A stretch of 64,000 nucleotides of DNA, from NCBI GenBank assembly GCA_943788095.1, contig CALSOZ010000001.1, forward strand, positions 248,001 to 312,000. Reading direction: 5' to 3'. This DNA is from an uncultured Flavobacteriaceae bacterium. GTDB taxonomy: Bacteria; Bacteroidota; Bacteroidia; Flavobacteriales; Flavobacteriaceae. The notes under the pieces were generated by a model. It made no database searches. It saw only the letters and a list, made by a program, of their open reading frames with translations, and was not told the origin of the DNA. This document shows, one piece after another, positions 8,948 to 18,135 of the stretch (positions within the stretch are counted from its first letter, which is position 1; every line of letters starts with the position of its first letter). A program made the translations under genes and the position numbers.

Positions 8948-9694
8948 CTAAAGATTTCTTAACACGGCTTTGGTAACCCATCCCGTTTCTCCATTGCGTA
9001 ATTTTATTTTAGACCAGTCCAAATTATAATCCTCAATGATTTGAACTTTTGTGCCTTCATGAAGTGTAAAGGATGTCTCAGCCCTAAGGTTTGGCTCAGC
9101 CTTCACTTCTGTTTCCTTCGCAAACACAATAGCTGGGCGCAGAGAGGCCTCAATGTTGTCTTTTTTGAATAGCAGCCCTAAGGAGCTAACTAATAGGATT
9201 AAAACTAGGCTGCTTGAAACAAAAAACAGGCGCTTCTTAGCTTCTGAACTAGAGAGGTAATACGATAAAAATAATAGGACAAAAAGAAACACCAATCCAA
9301 CACAACTGATGGCCCAGTCATCGAGACTAAGGCTGTTGATTGTTTTATTGAAGAGTTTTGAAAACCCATTTTCTGGAATCTCCTGAATGGCGTCAATGGT
9401 CATCTTTTGTGCAAAACTCAAATTATTTAAAACATCTGTATCATTGGGCGCAAGTTGAAGTGCTTTTTCGTAATAGAAGATACTCGGAGCAATTTCATTG
9501 AGTTTGTAGTGGCAGTTCGCCAGATTGTAATACAGCTCAGCAGAATGTAGATTAGAGTCTAAAATGGACGAATATTGCTCAATCGCTTCTTTATAGTATC
9601 CAGAATTGTAAAGTTCATTTGCCTGTTCAAACGAGGAGTTGGTTTGAGAAAAACCAACCAAACAAATCAACCATAAAATAAGAAATTGTTTCAT
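8948..9694 (-). CDS. batE: BatE: TPR and SH3-domain membrane protein
   Basis: This is the last gene of the Bat (Bacteroides aerotolerance) cluster. It has a signal peptide ending at about residue 17 (VGFSQ), TPR repeats from about 20 to 100 (ANELYNSGYYKEAIEQYSSI and AELYYNLANCHYKLNEIAPS), two membrane helices at about 135-152 and 163-183, and a C-terminal bacterial SH3-like domain (about 195-248, ending in GETGWVTKAVL). It follows batD with a 4-base gap. Bat proteins are thought to form an envelope complex affecting oxidative tolerance; the mechanism is unknown. Confidence 0.92.
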   Translation of the reverse strand: MKQFLILWLICLVGFSQTNSSFEQANELYNSGYYKEAIEQYSSILDSNLHSAELYYNLANCHYKLNEIAPSIFYYEKALQLAPNDTDVLNNLSFAQKMTIDAIQEIPENGFSKLFNKTINSLSLDDWAISCVGLVFLFVLLFLSYYLSSSEAKKRLFFVSSSLVLILLVSSLGLLFKKDNIEASLRPAIVFAKETEVKAEPNLRAETSFTLHEGTKVQIIEDYNLDWSKIKLRNGETGWVTKAVLRNL

Positions 9695-9698
9695 CTTT

Positions 9699-11453
9699 TT
9701 AATTTAATTGTTTGTCTAAAGCGTTAATAACCTTCGAGGCTTTGTCTAAATCATTTTGCATATCCACAGTCGAAAGTGGGGTGTATCGCGCCAGCTCACA
9801 AGCCTTTAAAAGAGAGATGAACCCCTCTAACGTAGAACGATTAACTTTTTTATTTTGAAGTATTTCTTCAATTTTTTCTTTATTAAACTCACTTGTTTCT
9901 AAGCGAAATTTTGATTTTAGATAATTGTGAAGCGCGCGTTCAAGAGCATCATAAAATTGTTCTTTTTGACCTAAGGATTTTTTAGCGACACTTAAATATT
10001 TTCGAGCCAAACGGTTTGTTTTCCGAATTTTATTTCCAGTTACATCCAACGCACGTGTCATTCGGTTTCTAACCATAAATACGGTAAATGGAATTAATAA
10101 GAAAGGGGTCAATAATAAAAGCCAAAACAAATTAGACTTAAAAAAAGGCTTGGAGTGAATTGGTTTGAGGTTTGTTGTTGTTTTAAAAGAACTAAATTGG
10201 TTCAAGTTTGGGGTGATGACATTTTCTACGATAGCTCCAGAACTATTGTTGCTGGTATTCATAGGCCCTTCATCGACATTGATAACCAGTCGTTCTGAAG
10301 TTATCGTTTTGTAGCGTTTTGTTTTTAAATCAAAATAGGAAAATGACATGTTTGGAATCGGATAACTTCCTTGGTAATTTGGGACTACGGTATAGGTGTC
10401 AATAATGGTTCCGTGCATCCCTGAGGCGCGGGTTAACACCTTTTCAAAGTGTTCTGGCTCATACACCTCTAATGCACTTGGCAACACCAATTTAGGAAGC
10501 TTAAATAGTTTTAAATTGCCTTTCCCAGAAACAATGACTTTTAGCTCTAGAGCTTCAGTCGCTTTGAGTGTTTGTTTATTCGATTCGAGCTTAAAGTCAA
10601 AGTCACCAACAGCACCCGAAAAGTCCGCTGGTTTTCCCGCTTCAGGAAGTGGCTTTACTCTAATGGTCAAATTGCCTGTGGCAACTGTCCTGTTCACAGT
10701 GCTTCTAAAGAGTCTTCCAAAAATATCGCGTCGTTGCGTTGGCACTTCAACGGCTATGTCATAGGCGAGCGGTTCTATATTTAATTTCCCAACCTTTTGC
10801 GGATATAGCACCATTTTTTTTAAAATAACATAGTTGTAGTTTTCACCTTTGTAAGTCCCTTGTTCTATTTTAAAATCTTTAATTTCTATATTTTGACTCC
10901 AGAAGTCACTGTACCTAGGCTTGTCTAGTTCACGGCTATTTTGAATTCCAGTCCCTGGTGAAAAATAGAGTTTGTAGACAATATAGATGGCTTCATTTAA
11001 ATAAGGTTTTGCATTAGATATTTCCGCGACAAGATGTGTTGATTGAGACGCAATATAATTTGGGTCGTTGGGGTTTTTGGGTTTATCTATTGCGGCAGAT
11101 ACGGTTATGTTTATTGGAAGGGTTTTATAGGTTTCTCCATCTATTTTAATTGTAGCTTGTCCGATAACAAATGTCCCTCTTTTTTGTGGCGCTAAAAAAT
11201 AACTATAACTTTTTGAAAATGACCGGACCCCATTTACCCATGAATTATTGATCGACTGACTTGGGCCGCCGACGACTGTGAAGTTTTCAAAATTAGGAGG
11301 TTCAAAATCATCACCATCCTTGTTCATCGTAAAATCGACCCGAAGCCGTTCATTGATTCCCAGTTGTTTTTTACTCACTTTTGCAGTAAAAGAAATCTGA
11401 GCAGAAACAAACCCGGAGATTAAAAACGTATATAACAGCATTTTTAGTTTCAT
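9699..11453 (-). CDS. batD: BatD family protein
   Basis: The 584-residue protein has a signal peptide (1-18, ending SGFVSAQ), a large periplasmic region of repeated beta-sandwich modules (about 20-430), one membrane helix at about 445-465 (FWLLLLTPFLLIPFTVFMV) and a basic helical cytoplasmic tail. This matches the BatD/oxygen-tolerance family. It lies 3 bases after batC and 4 before batE, so the genes are clearly in one operon. The tail (LDVTGNKIRKTNRLARKYL onward) resembles the Bacteroidota version of the family. Confidence 0.93.
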   Translation of the reverse strand: MKLKMLLYTFLISGFVSAQISFTAKVSKKQLGINERLRVDFTMNKDGDDFEPPNFENFTVVGGPSQSINNSWVNGVRSFSKSYSYFLAPQKRGTFVIGQATIKIDGETYKTLPINITVSAAIDKPKNPNDPNYIASQSTHLVAEISNAKPYLNEAIYIVYKLYFSPGTGIQNSRELDKPRYSDFWSQNIEIKDFKIEQGTYKGENYNYVILKKMVLYPQKVGKLNIEPLAYDIAVEVPTQRRDIFGRLFRSTVNRTVATGNLTIRVKPLPEAGKPADFSGAVGDFDFKLESNKQTLKATEALELKVIVSGKGNLKLFKLPKLVLPSALEVYEPEHFEKVLTRASGMHGTIIDTYTVVPNYQGSYPIPNMSFSYFDLKTKRYKTITSERLVINVDEGPMNTSNNSSGAIVENVITPNLNQFSSFKTTTNLKPIHSKPFFKSNLFWLLLLTPFLLIPFTVFMVRNRMTRALDVTGNKIRKTNRLARKYLSVAKKSLGQKEQFYDALERALHNYLKSKFRLETSEFNKEKIEEILQNKKVNRSTLEGFISLLKACELARYTPLSTVDMQNDLDKASKVINALDKQLN

Positions 11454-11456
11454 CCT

Positions 11457-12341
11457 TTACCAGTCTTTTTCTGTTTTAATTTTGACCCCTTTAGTTTTTG
11501 ATGCATTCATTTTCTCTTGTACTTTTTTCTCTTCATTACTCATGGCTTCAAGTAAGTTTTTTACTTGCTGAGGCGACAGTTTTCCCTGCTGGGGTTGAGG
11601 TTGTCCTTTGTTGTCTTTAGGGTCTTTGTTTTTCTGATCGCCCTTATCATCTTTAGGCTTTCCGTCTTCATCTTCCTTATCGTCGCCCTCTTTTTTATCG
11701 CCGTCCTCGCCGCCTTCCTCTTTGTTTTTTTCGTCTTTATCTTTTTTGTCGTCGCTGTTCTCTTTATCGTCTTTGTTTTCGTCTTGGTCTTTATCCTTAT
11801 CTTCATCGTCGCCATCGCCATCGCCGTCCCCTTGCTCCTTAGCACATTCTTGAGCGAGGGCTAAATTATACCGACTTTCATCATCCGAAGGGTTATTTCT
11901 TAGCGCATTTTTGTAGGCTGAAACAGCTTCCTTACAACGTTTTTTTTGCATTAAAGCGTTGCCTATGTTGTGATATGCCTTGTGTTTTTCTGTTTTAGAA
12001 CGGCTATTTGTTACTGCTTCTAAGTGACGAGACATGGCTTCATCATAAAGCTTAGAGTTATAATAGGCATTACCAAGGTTGTAAGATCCAGTAGCATTGT
12101 TTTGTTTTGTAGAAACCCCTAAACGGTATTTTTTTTCGGCCTCAATAAAATTCTCATTAACAAGCGAGTTTCCTTCAAATATATAATTATTGGATTGTGC
12201 TAATTGAGGGTCCTCGTCTTGTGTGTACCCATTGAGTGTGATTAATAAAAACAGCACTAAGCAACCACTGGAGCGCCCAATGGTTGATGCTCGACAAGCC
12301 TCAAGCCACAAATTTTGTAATAAAATATTCAACTGTTTCAT
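11457..12341 (-). CDS. batC: BatC: TPR protein with a long charged tract
   Basis: A hydrophobic segment at about 24-40 is a signal or anchor preceded by an unusually long N-terminus. TPR repeats run from about 50 to 165 (ATGSYNLGNAYYNSKLYDEA, KHKAYHNIGNALMQKKRCKE, DDESRYNLALAQECAKEQ). Residues about 168-255 are almost all D, E, K and G, giving a low-complexity tract that also creates long spurious open frames on other frames. A short helical segment (LSPQQVKNLLEAMSNEEKKV) closes the protein. The start codon overlaps the batB stop by 4 bases. Confidence 0.9.
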   Translation of the reverse strand: MKQLNILLQNLWLEACRASTIGRSSGCLVLFLLITLNGYTQDEDPQLAQSNNYIFEGNSLVNENFIEAEKKYRLGVSTKQNNATGSYNLGNAYYNSKLYDEAMSRHLEAVTNSRSKTEKHKAYHNIGNALMQKKRCKEAVSAYKNALRNNPSDDESRYNLALAQECAKEQGDGDGDGDDEDKDKDQDENKDDKENSDDKKDKDEKNKEEGGEDGDKKEGDDKEDEDGKPKDDKGDQKNKDPKDNKGQPQPQQGKLSPQQVKNLLEAMSNEEKKVQEKMNASKTKGVKIKTEKDW

Positions 12342-13375
12342 AAGTTTTCATTAAATAGATTTAGACGTTTTAACCATGCGGTTTTTCGTTCTAAAAATAA
12401 AATATCCAAAATTAAAAACAATAAACTAAACACCAAAAACCACTGAAATTGATCCTTATATTCTGCAAATTCTTTTGCTTCAAACTCTTTTTTATCCATT
12501 GCATTTAAAATGTCTCTAATTTGTTCCACAACGGCAGCGGTGGTCGTTCCGTCAAGATACTCCCCATTTGCTTCTTTGGCAATCAACCGCAACGTTTCGG
12601 AGTTAAGCTTCGTAATCACTGTCTCGTTGTTTTGATCTTTTTTATAGCTCATCACAACACCGTTTCTTTTTAGCGGAATCGGCCCTCCTTTTTCACTTCC
12701 TACACCAATGGTGTAAATTATTATACCCTCTTCAGAGGCGGCTTCTGCAACGTCAGAACTGAGATCGTTATGATCCTCTCCATCTGAAATGATAATTAAG
12801 ACACGATTTGTTTGTTCTTCATCGTCAAAATAATTTCGTGACAATTGGATGGCCTCATCAATAGCGGTTCCTTGTGAAGATAGCATGTCGGTATTCATGC
12901 TTTGCAAAAACATTTTTGCAGCGGCGTAATCCGTTGTAATTGGTAGTTGAGGAAATGCTTTTCCCGCATACGCAATAATACCAATCCGGTCACTCGCTAA
13001 ATTATTTATGATCTGTGTCACTAGTTGTTTCGATTTCTCGATTCGATTGGGTGCTACATCTTCAGCAAGCATACTCTTTGAAACGTCAATTGCAAACACA
13101 ATATCAACACCTTCGCGTTTAATGGTTTCAAGTTTTGTGCCAATTTTAGGATTCACTAACGCAATGACCAAACTACCGATAGCCAAACAAAAGACACAAA
13201 ATTTTAGCACGGATTTAAAAAAAGACAAATCGGGGCTCAATCGCTTTAAAACAACCGAGCTTCCAAAGGCTTTTTGGACTCTTTTTTTCCAGAAAATAGT
13301 CCACAAAAACACTAGCAACATTACCGGAAGGATGAGCAATAACCAAAACCAAAATTTTTCTTCTAATTGATACAT
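12338..13375 (-). CDS. batB: BatB: von Willebrand factor A domain membrane protein
   Basis: Two membrane helices (about 8-29 and 55-74) precede a VWA domain (about 90-285) with the metal-binding MIDAS motif DVSKS at 97-101. The further MIDAS residues lie in AIDEA and ISDGEDHND, and a final helix is near 312-330. VWA domains bind protein partners through a metal ion. The gene abuts batA end to start and overlaps batC by 4 bases, showing tight translational coupling. Confidence 0.95.
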   Translation of the reverse strand: MYQLEEKFWFWLLLILPVMLLVFLWTIFWKKRVQKAFGSSVVLKRLSPDLSFFKSVLKFCVFCLAIGSLVIALVNPKIGTKLETIKREGVDIVFAIDVSKSMLAEDVAPNRIEKSKQLVTQIINNLASDRIGIIAYAGKAFPQLPITTDYAAAKMFLQSMNTDMLSSQGTAIDEAIQLSRNYFDDEEQTNRVLIIISDGEDHNDLSSDVAEAASEEGIIIYTIGVGSEKGGPIPLKRNGVVMSYKKDQNNETVITKLNSETLRLIAKEANGEYLDGTTTAAVVEQIRDILNAMDKKEFEAKEFAEYKDQFQWFLVFSLLFLILDILFLERKTAWLKRLNLFNENL

Positions 13376-14374
13376 TTAAATAAAGCTTCTAAATAAAGTG
13401 AATCGCAATAAAAACTCAAACAATAATAACCCCAAAGCCAGAAACACTAACGGTCTGAACTTTTCTTCATAGTTATAAAATTTAAATTCTTCTATTTCTG
13501 TTTTCTCGAGCGCGTCGATTTCTTTGTAGATTTCCTTTAGCTTACGGTTATTCGTTGCTCTAAAGTACTTTCCTCCTGTTACCTCTGCAATTTCTTTTAA
13601 GAGTTTTTCGTCAATTTCTACTTGTGTTCTTCCATATTGAAACACGCCATTTCTGATGGCTATAGGCGATAATGCCATGCCGTTGGTTCCAAGCCCAATG
13701 GTGTAGGCTTTAATACCATATTCGACCGCTAACTCACTCGCTGTTTGAGGATCAATAAATCCAGCATTGTTGACGCCGTCGGTCAATAAGATGATGATTT
13801 TACTTTTTGCTTTACTGTCTTTAATTCGATTCACGGCGGTTGCTAACCCCATCCCAATGGCGGTCCCACCAGTGATGACCGTATTGTATTTTATGTCTTT
13901 TAAAGATTGGAGCACGATGCTTTTGTCACTTGTAATAGGGGTTTTGGTATAACTTTCTCCTGCATATTCTACAAGTCCAATTCGGTCATTTGGACGCCCT
14001 TTAATAAAATCCGCAGCGACATTTTTTAGCGCATCAAGTCGATTGGGTTTTAGGTCTTTTGCTAACATACTCGCAGAGACATCAATCGCTATAACAATAT
14101 CTACGCCTCGTGTTGTTTTTGTTTTTGAGGACACATCCACTGTTTGTGGGCGCGCAAGTGCTGTAATAATTAGAGCTATAGCCAACATTCTTAAACCAAA
14201 CAAAAGATGCTTTAAAGTGGTCCAGATACTTGTTTTACGAAACCCTTCTGTGCTAGAAACACTTAATTGGGCGGTTTGTTTTTTATGTTTCAAGACATAC
14301 CAAACCACCAAAACAGGCAGCAGCATTAGGAGCCAGAAAAATTCTTTTTGCGTAAAATCGATTCCCTTAAACAT
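13376..14374 (-). CDS. batA: BatA: von Willebrand factor A domain membrane protein
   Basis: It has the same design as BatB: helices at about 10-29 and 55-74, VWA domain from about 90 to 280 with MIDAS motif DVSAS at 98-102 and LLTDGVNNAG, and a C-terminal helix at about 308-327. BatA and BatB are paralogues that probably work together. The start overlaps the end of the upstream BatD-like gene by one base. Length (332) is normal for the family. Confidence 0.95.
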   Translation of the reverse strand: MFKGIDFTQKEFFWLLMLLPVLVVWYVLKHKKQTAQLSVSSTEGFRKTSIWTTLKHLLFGLRMLAIALIITALARPQTVDVSSKTKTTRGVDIVIAIDVSASMLAKDLKPNRLDALKNVAADFIKGRPNDRIGLVEYAGESYTKTPITSDKSIVLQSLKDIKYNTVITGGTAIGMGLATAVNRIKDSKAKSKIIILLTDGVNNAGFIDPQTASELAVEYGIKAYTIGLGTNGMALSPIAIRNGVFQYGRTQVEIDEKLLKEIAEVTGGKYFRATNNRKLKEIYKEIDALEKTEIEEFKFYNYEEKFRPLVFLALGLLLFEFLLRFTLFRSFI

Positions 14375-16041
14375 TATTTTTCTTTTTCGGTTAGTTTAAT
14401 AAGTTCGATAGAATTTAAAATTCGTTCCATAATTTGATCGGCATACACATCGTCCTCTTTCCAGGTCAAAATAACCTGCTGTAATAAATTAGGAGTTGAA
14501 AACCCTAAAATGACATACTCACCCTTTACGAGCCTATCCTTGATGAGAAAATCAGCGACTCCAAATGTTTTGAGACCCTCTTGTCCATTTGGGGTGATAA
14601 ATTGTTCACTTTTGTTGAGGATGTTTTTGGTGCCTTTTTTCTCAAAGGTATCCAAGACCCCTTCCGCGACTTTTGCCAAATCAATGGCGGTATCTTTTTC
14701 CTTTCCCTCTTCGGGTTGACTCGCATACTTTGAACTGCTTACAACCACATCGATTGGGGTGTCAATTCCAGCATATGTAAATGTAGCCATTTCAACCTTA
14801 CCTTTCAATTCTTCGGGAAGCTCAACAGTTTGTCTTTCTAAAACTATGGGCGTTGAAAGTATAATACCTGGAGCGCCATATTCGCTTGTAACCCAATCTG
14901 ATTTTTCTAATAAGAGCTTGCTAGGGTTTCTAAGGATCGTATCTTTTGTCGTTGTAAATCCATTTCTGATTATCAACCCGGTCATCGTTATCAAACTCAC
15001 TCCGAGTATGAGGGCTATAATTTGTTTGATTTTTTTTCGTTTTTGTTTGCGAGCGATTGCTTCACGATAGGCCAAATCTTCTAATAACTCTTCTTCTGTG
15101 GGCTCCGGAAGCCCTTCTTTTACATGATCAATTTCCGTTTCAATCGTACTTTTATCGAATTTGGCTAATTCAAAATCTGGCTTAGATTTTGCGAATTTAA
15201 CCAAATCAGCACGTTTTAAAATGGTTTCAATATTTCGAATTGTTTCTGGAGTTAGTTCAATTTGATTGGCGTCTTTTAAGGTTCTCAAACGCTGAACCAA
15301 TTCATCGGTGGTACTTTCTAACGACTGTTCGTAAACTTGTTCATCGAGATACTGTCTTAAAATTAAAGTCAAATCGGAATAAAAGGTTTTAATTTCCTCG
15401 TTTTGAAAATAATGTGCTTCATCTAGTTTTTCTAAGGCCAATTTGGCGCGTTCATAAGGAGGTAAAGCCGCAATTTTTTCTGATTCAGTTAAAGGCTTTT
15501 TGCGCCAAATAAACCAGTATAATACGCCACCAATCAGAAATAAAAGGAATAGAAACAATCCTAGATTTCTCCAAAGATCAGAACGCGTTTTTTTGACTTC
15601 TGAAATTGGCTTGATGTCAAAGAGTTTTTGCTTGGTTGTGTCGACCACAACGGGATTCACTTGAACCTGTAAGGAATCGGTAAAAAAGGTTTCATCACCA
15701 ATTATAATCTTTTGTTTTGGAATGGTATACACTCCAGAGTCAAACAGCGTCAGTCCGTAGGTTTTTGTAAGCTGATAATAGCTTTCTTTTTTAGTCGTGT
15801 CAATAGGGTAGCTATTGATCATTTCAAGTGGCTGAAATGTTTGTTCTTCAGAAAAGACCACCAGAGCGGTTGAATCTGCTTTTATTTGGATTTTATATAA
15901 CAATTCAGCCCCAATTTTGATGGCGGTTGAATCGATGCTAGTCGTCACTTGGCTAGAGGCGACCGTCGAAATAAGCATGCAGAAAATACTCCAAAGTAGG
16001 CTTTGTATCGTCCGTGTTTTTATGGTTCTAGTGCGCTTCAT
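14374..16041 (-). CDS. BatD-like two-helix membrane protein of the Bat cluster
   Basis: The 555-residue protein has a signal peptide (about 12-31, ending TVASSQ), a periplasmic beta-rich domain (to about 160), a membrane helix (about 163-183), a helical region with PPYERAKLALEKLDEAHYFQ and ILRQYLDEQVYEQS, a second helix (about 345-365) and a C-terminal beta-rich domain. The first half resembles BatD-type proteins that sit between DUF58 and batA in flavobacterial clusters. The last 190 residues are not a part of BatD that I recognise. It lies 7 bases after the DUF58 gene. Confidence 0.8.
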   Translation of the reverse strand: MKRTRTIKTRTIQSLLWSIFCMLISTVASSQVTTSIDSTAIKIGAELLYKIQIKADSTALVVFSEEQTFQPLEMINSYPIDTTKKESYYQLTKTYGLTLFDSGVYTIPKQKIIIGDETFFTDSLQVQVNPVVVDTTKQKLFDIKPISEVKKTRSDLWRNLGLFLFLLFLIGGVLYWFIWRKKPLTESEKIAALPPYERAKLALEKLDEAHYFQNEEIKTFYSDLTLILRQYLDEQVYEQSLESTTDELVQRLRTLKDANQIELTPETIRNIETILKRADLVKFAKSKPDFELAKFDKSTIETEIDHVKEGLPEPTEEELLEDLAYREAIARKQKRKKIKQIIALILGVSLITMTGLIIRNGFTTTKDTILRNPSKLLLEKSDWVTSEYGAPGIILSTPIVLERQTVELPEELKGKVEMATFTYAGIDTPIDVVVSSSKYASQPEEGKEKDTAIDLAKVAEGVLDTFEKKGTKNILNKSEQFITPNGQEGLKTFGVADFLIKDRLVKGEYVILGFSTPNLLQQVILTWKEDDVYADQIMERILNSIELIKLTEKEK

Positions 16042-16048
16042 TTCGTGT

Positions 16049-16915
16049 TTATCCTCGTTGTTTAAAATAGCCCAATAATTTTTTTACATAACTTTCATCA
16101 ACTCTACAACTCAGTGCACCTGCACCCGATTTCTTAAAGCTATCAGAAAAGTAATTGACCTTGTTTTGATAATTTGCTTGGTAATTTTTTCGTACGGTTT
16201 TCGAAGCAGTATTCACCAAAAAGGAGGCTCCAGATTCTTGGTCTTCGACTTGAATCATCCCTAAATTCGGAATCTCGGCCTCGTATTTGTCATACACCCT
16301 GATGCCTGTGATGTCATGTTTTCCAGAGGCGATTTTTAAATTATGCTGATATGCGTCTCCCATAAAATCGGACAAAAGAAATACAATTGCTTTCTTTTTC
16401 ATCACATTTGATAAAAATTTAAGCGCTTCTGCGATGTCTGTTTCTTTACTTTTAGGCGAAAACTCAATCAGCTCTCTAATAATTCTTAACACATGCGAAC
16501 GTCCTTTTTTTGGCGGAATGTATAATTCAATTTCGTTCGAAAATAAAATCAATCCAATTTTATCATTGTTCTGAGTGGCCGAAAACGCAAGTGTTGCTGC
16601 AATTTCGGTTACAATTTCATTTTTGAATTGCGCTTCGGATCCAAAAAGTTTAGAACCCGACACATCGACCATTAACATCATGGTTAACTCGCGTTCTTCT
16701 TCAAAAATTTTAATATGAGGTTCGTTACAACGGGCGGTCACATTCCAATCAATATTCCTTACATCGTCCCCATATTGATATTGTCGAACTTCTGAAAACG
16801 TCATTCCACGCCCCTTGAAAGTCGAGTGGTACTCGCCCCCAAACACATGGTCGGACAAGCGACGTGTTTTGATTTCTATTTTTCTAACTTTTTTTAGTAA
16901 TTCCTTAGTATCCAT
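16049..16915 (-). CDS. DUF58 domain protein of the MoxR-Bat cluster
   Basis: Soluble 288-residue protein with the DUF58 signature GRGMTFSEVRQYQYGDDVRN at about 36-55, followed by IDWNVTAR, and a VWA-like half with DVSGS at 84-88. DUF58 proteins almost always lie beside a MoxR ATPase and VWA genes, and are thought to be its substrate or adaptor. It follows moxR by 59 bases on the same strand and precedes the BatD-like gene closely. Confidence 0.95.
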   Translation of the reverse strand: MDTKELLKKVRKIEIKTRRLSDHVFGGEYHSTFKGRGMTFSEVRQYQYGDDVRNIDWNVTARCNEPHIKIFEEERELTMMLMVDVSGSKLFGSEAQFKNEIVTEIAATLAFSATQNNDKIGLILFSNEIELYIPPKKGRSHVLRIIRELIEFSPKSKETDIAEALKFLSNVMKKKAIVFLLSDFMGDAYQHNLKIASGKHDITGIRVYDKYEAEIPNLGMIQVEDQESGASFLVNTASKTVRKNYQANYQNKVNYFSDSFKKSGAGALSCRVDESYVKKLLGYFKQRG

Positions 16916-16974
16916 TTGATGCCTGTGCTGTTATGTACGTGTGATTTTAAACCACTCAAAAAAGTCACTATGAA

Positions 16975-17979
16975 TTAAGGTACCTCAATGACATTGACAA
17001 TTTTACTGATAATGTCTTCGGATGTTACATTTTCAGCTTCCGCTTCATAGGTAATTCCGATTCGATGACGCAGTACGTCATAGACGATCGCACGCACATC
17101 TTCAGGGATGACATAGCCACGACGTTTAATGAAGGCATAGCATTTGGCGGCAGTTGCCAAATTGATACTTCCTCTTGGTGATGCACCAAAAGCGATCAAC
17201 GGTTTTAGCTCTGCTAAACCATATTTTTCTGGGTATCGCGTCGCAAATACGATGTCTAGGATATATTTCTCAATCTTCTCATCCATGTAAACCTCTCTTA
17301 CGGCAGCTTGTGCGCTCAAAATTTGTTTAACGGTCACGACCGGATTAATTTTTTCAAACGCTCCTTTTAAATTTGCTCTTATAATAAGCTGTTCGTCTTC
17401 AATTTTTGGATAATCGATAATTGTTTTTAACATGAAACGATCGACCTGAGCTTCCGGAAGGGGATACGTTCCTTCTTGCTCTACCGGATTCTGAGTCGCC
17501 ATGACAAGAAATGGTTTGTCCAATATAAAGGTTTCGTCGCCGATGGTAACTTGTTTTTCTTGCATCGCTTCTAAAAGTGCCGATTGAACTTTTGCAGGTG
17601 CTCGATTGATTTCATCTGCCAAAACAAAATTGGCAAAAATAGGCCCCTTTTTAATGGTGAAATCGTTGGCTTTAATATTGTAAATCATGGTGCCGACCAC
17701 ATCGGCAGGTAACAAGTCTGGTGTAAATTGTATTCGACTAAAACTTCCGGCTACGGCTTGAGACAAGGAGTTTATTGCCAGCGTTTTGGCTAGTCCAGGA
17801 ACCCCTTCCAAAAGAATATGGCCTTGACCTAAAAGACCAATAAGCAAGCGTTCTATCATGTGTTTTTGTCCAACAATTACCTTGTTCATTTCTAAAGTAA
17901 GTAAGTCAACAAAGGCACTTTCTTTTTCAATTTTCTCATTGATTGATTGAATGTCAATCATGTTCTTATCATCTTCCAT
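16975..17979 (-). CDS. MoxR family AAA+ ATPase
   Basis: This ATPase has Walker A GVPGLAKT at 59-66, Walker B with LADEINRAP at about 119-127, the sensor region MATQNPVEQEGTYPLPEAQ and a C-terminal lid. It is the first gene of the eight-gene Bat cluster and is expected to act as a chaperone that helps metal loading or assembly of the VWA proteins. An internal ATG at residue 7 (MIDIQSINEKI) is an alternative start. Length (334) is typical. Confidence 0.96.
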   Translation of the reverse strand: MEDDKNMIDIQSINEKIEKESAFVDLLTLEMNKVIVGQKHMIERLLIGLLGQGHILLEGVPGLAKTLAINSLSQAVAGSFSRIQFTPDLLPADVVGTMIYNIKANDFTIKKGPIFANFVLADEINRAPAKVQSALLEAMQEKQVTIGDETFILDKPFLVMATQNPVEQEGTYPLPEAQVDRFMLKTIIDYPKIEDEQLIIRANLKGAFEKINPVVTVKQILSAQAAVREVYMDEKIEKYILDIVFATRYPEKYGLAELKPLIAFGASPRGSINLATAAKCYAFIKRRGYVIPEDVRAIVYDVLRHRIGITYEAEAENVTSEDIISKIVNVIEVP

Positions 17980-18135
17980 CGTAATGTTTTAAATAATTGT
18001 TTTTTAATCTAAAAAATTCTGTTGTGCAATTTGTTAAAATATTTCCGTTCACCTTGTTAATAATTGGTTAAAACTTAGGTTCAATTTATGGCTTAATGAA
18101 TATTTGTTTATTATTTTTAATTTAGAATTAACAAA

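Noticed and set aside
11561-11864. Open frames on both strands inside batC
   Set aside because: They are by-products of the repetitive charged codons of batC and encode only low-complexity sequence.
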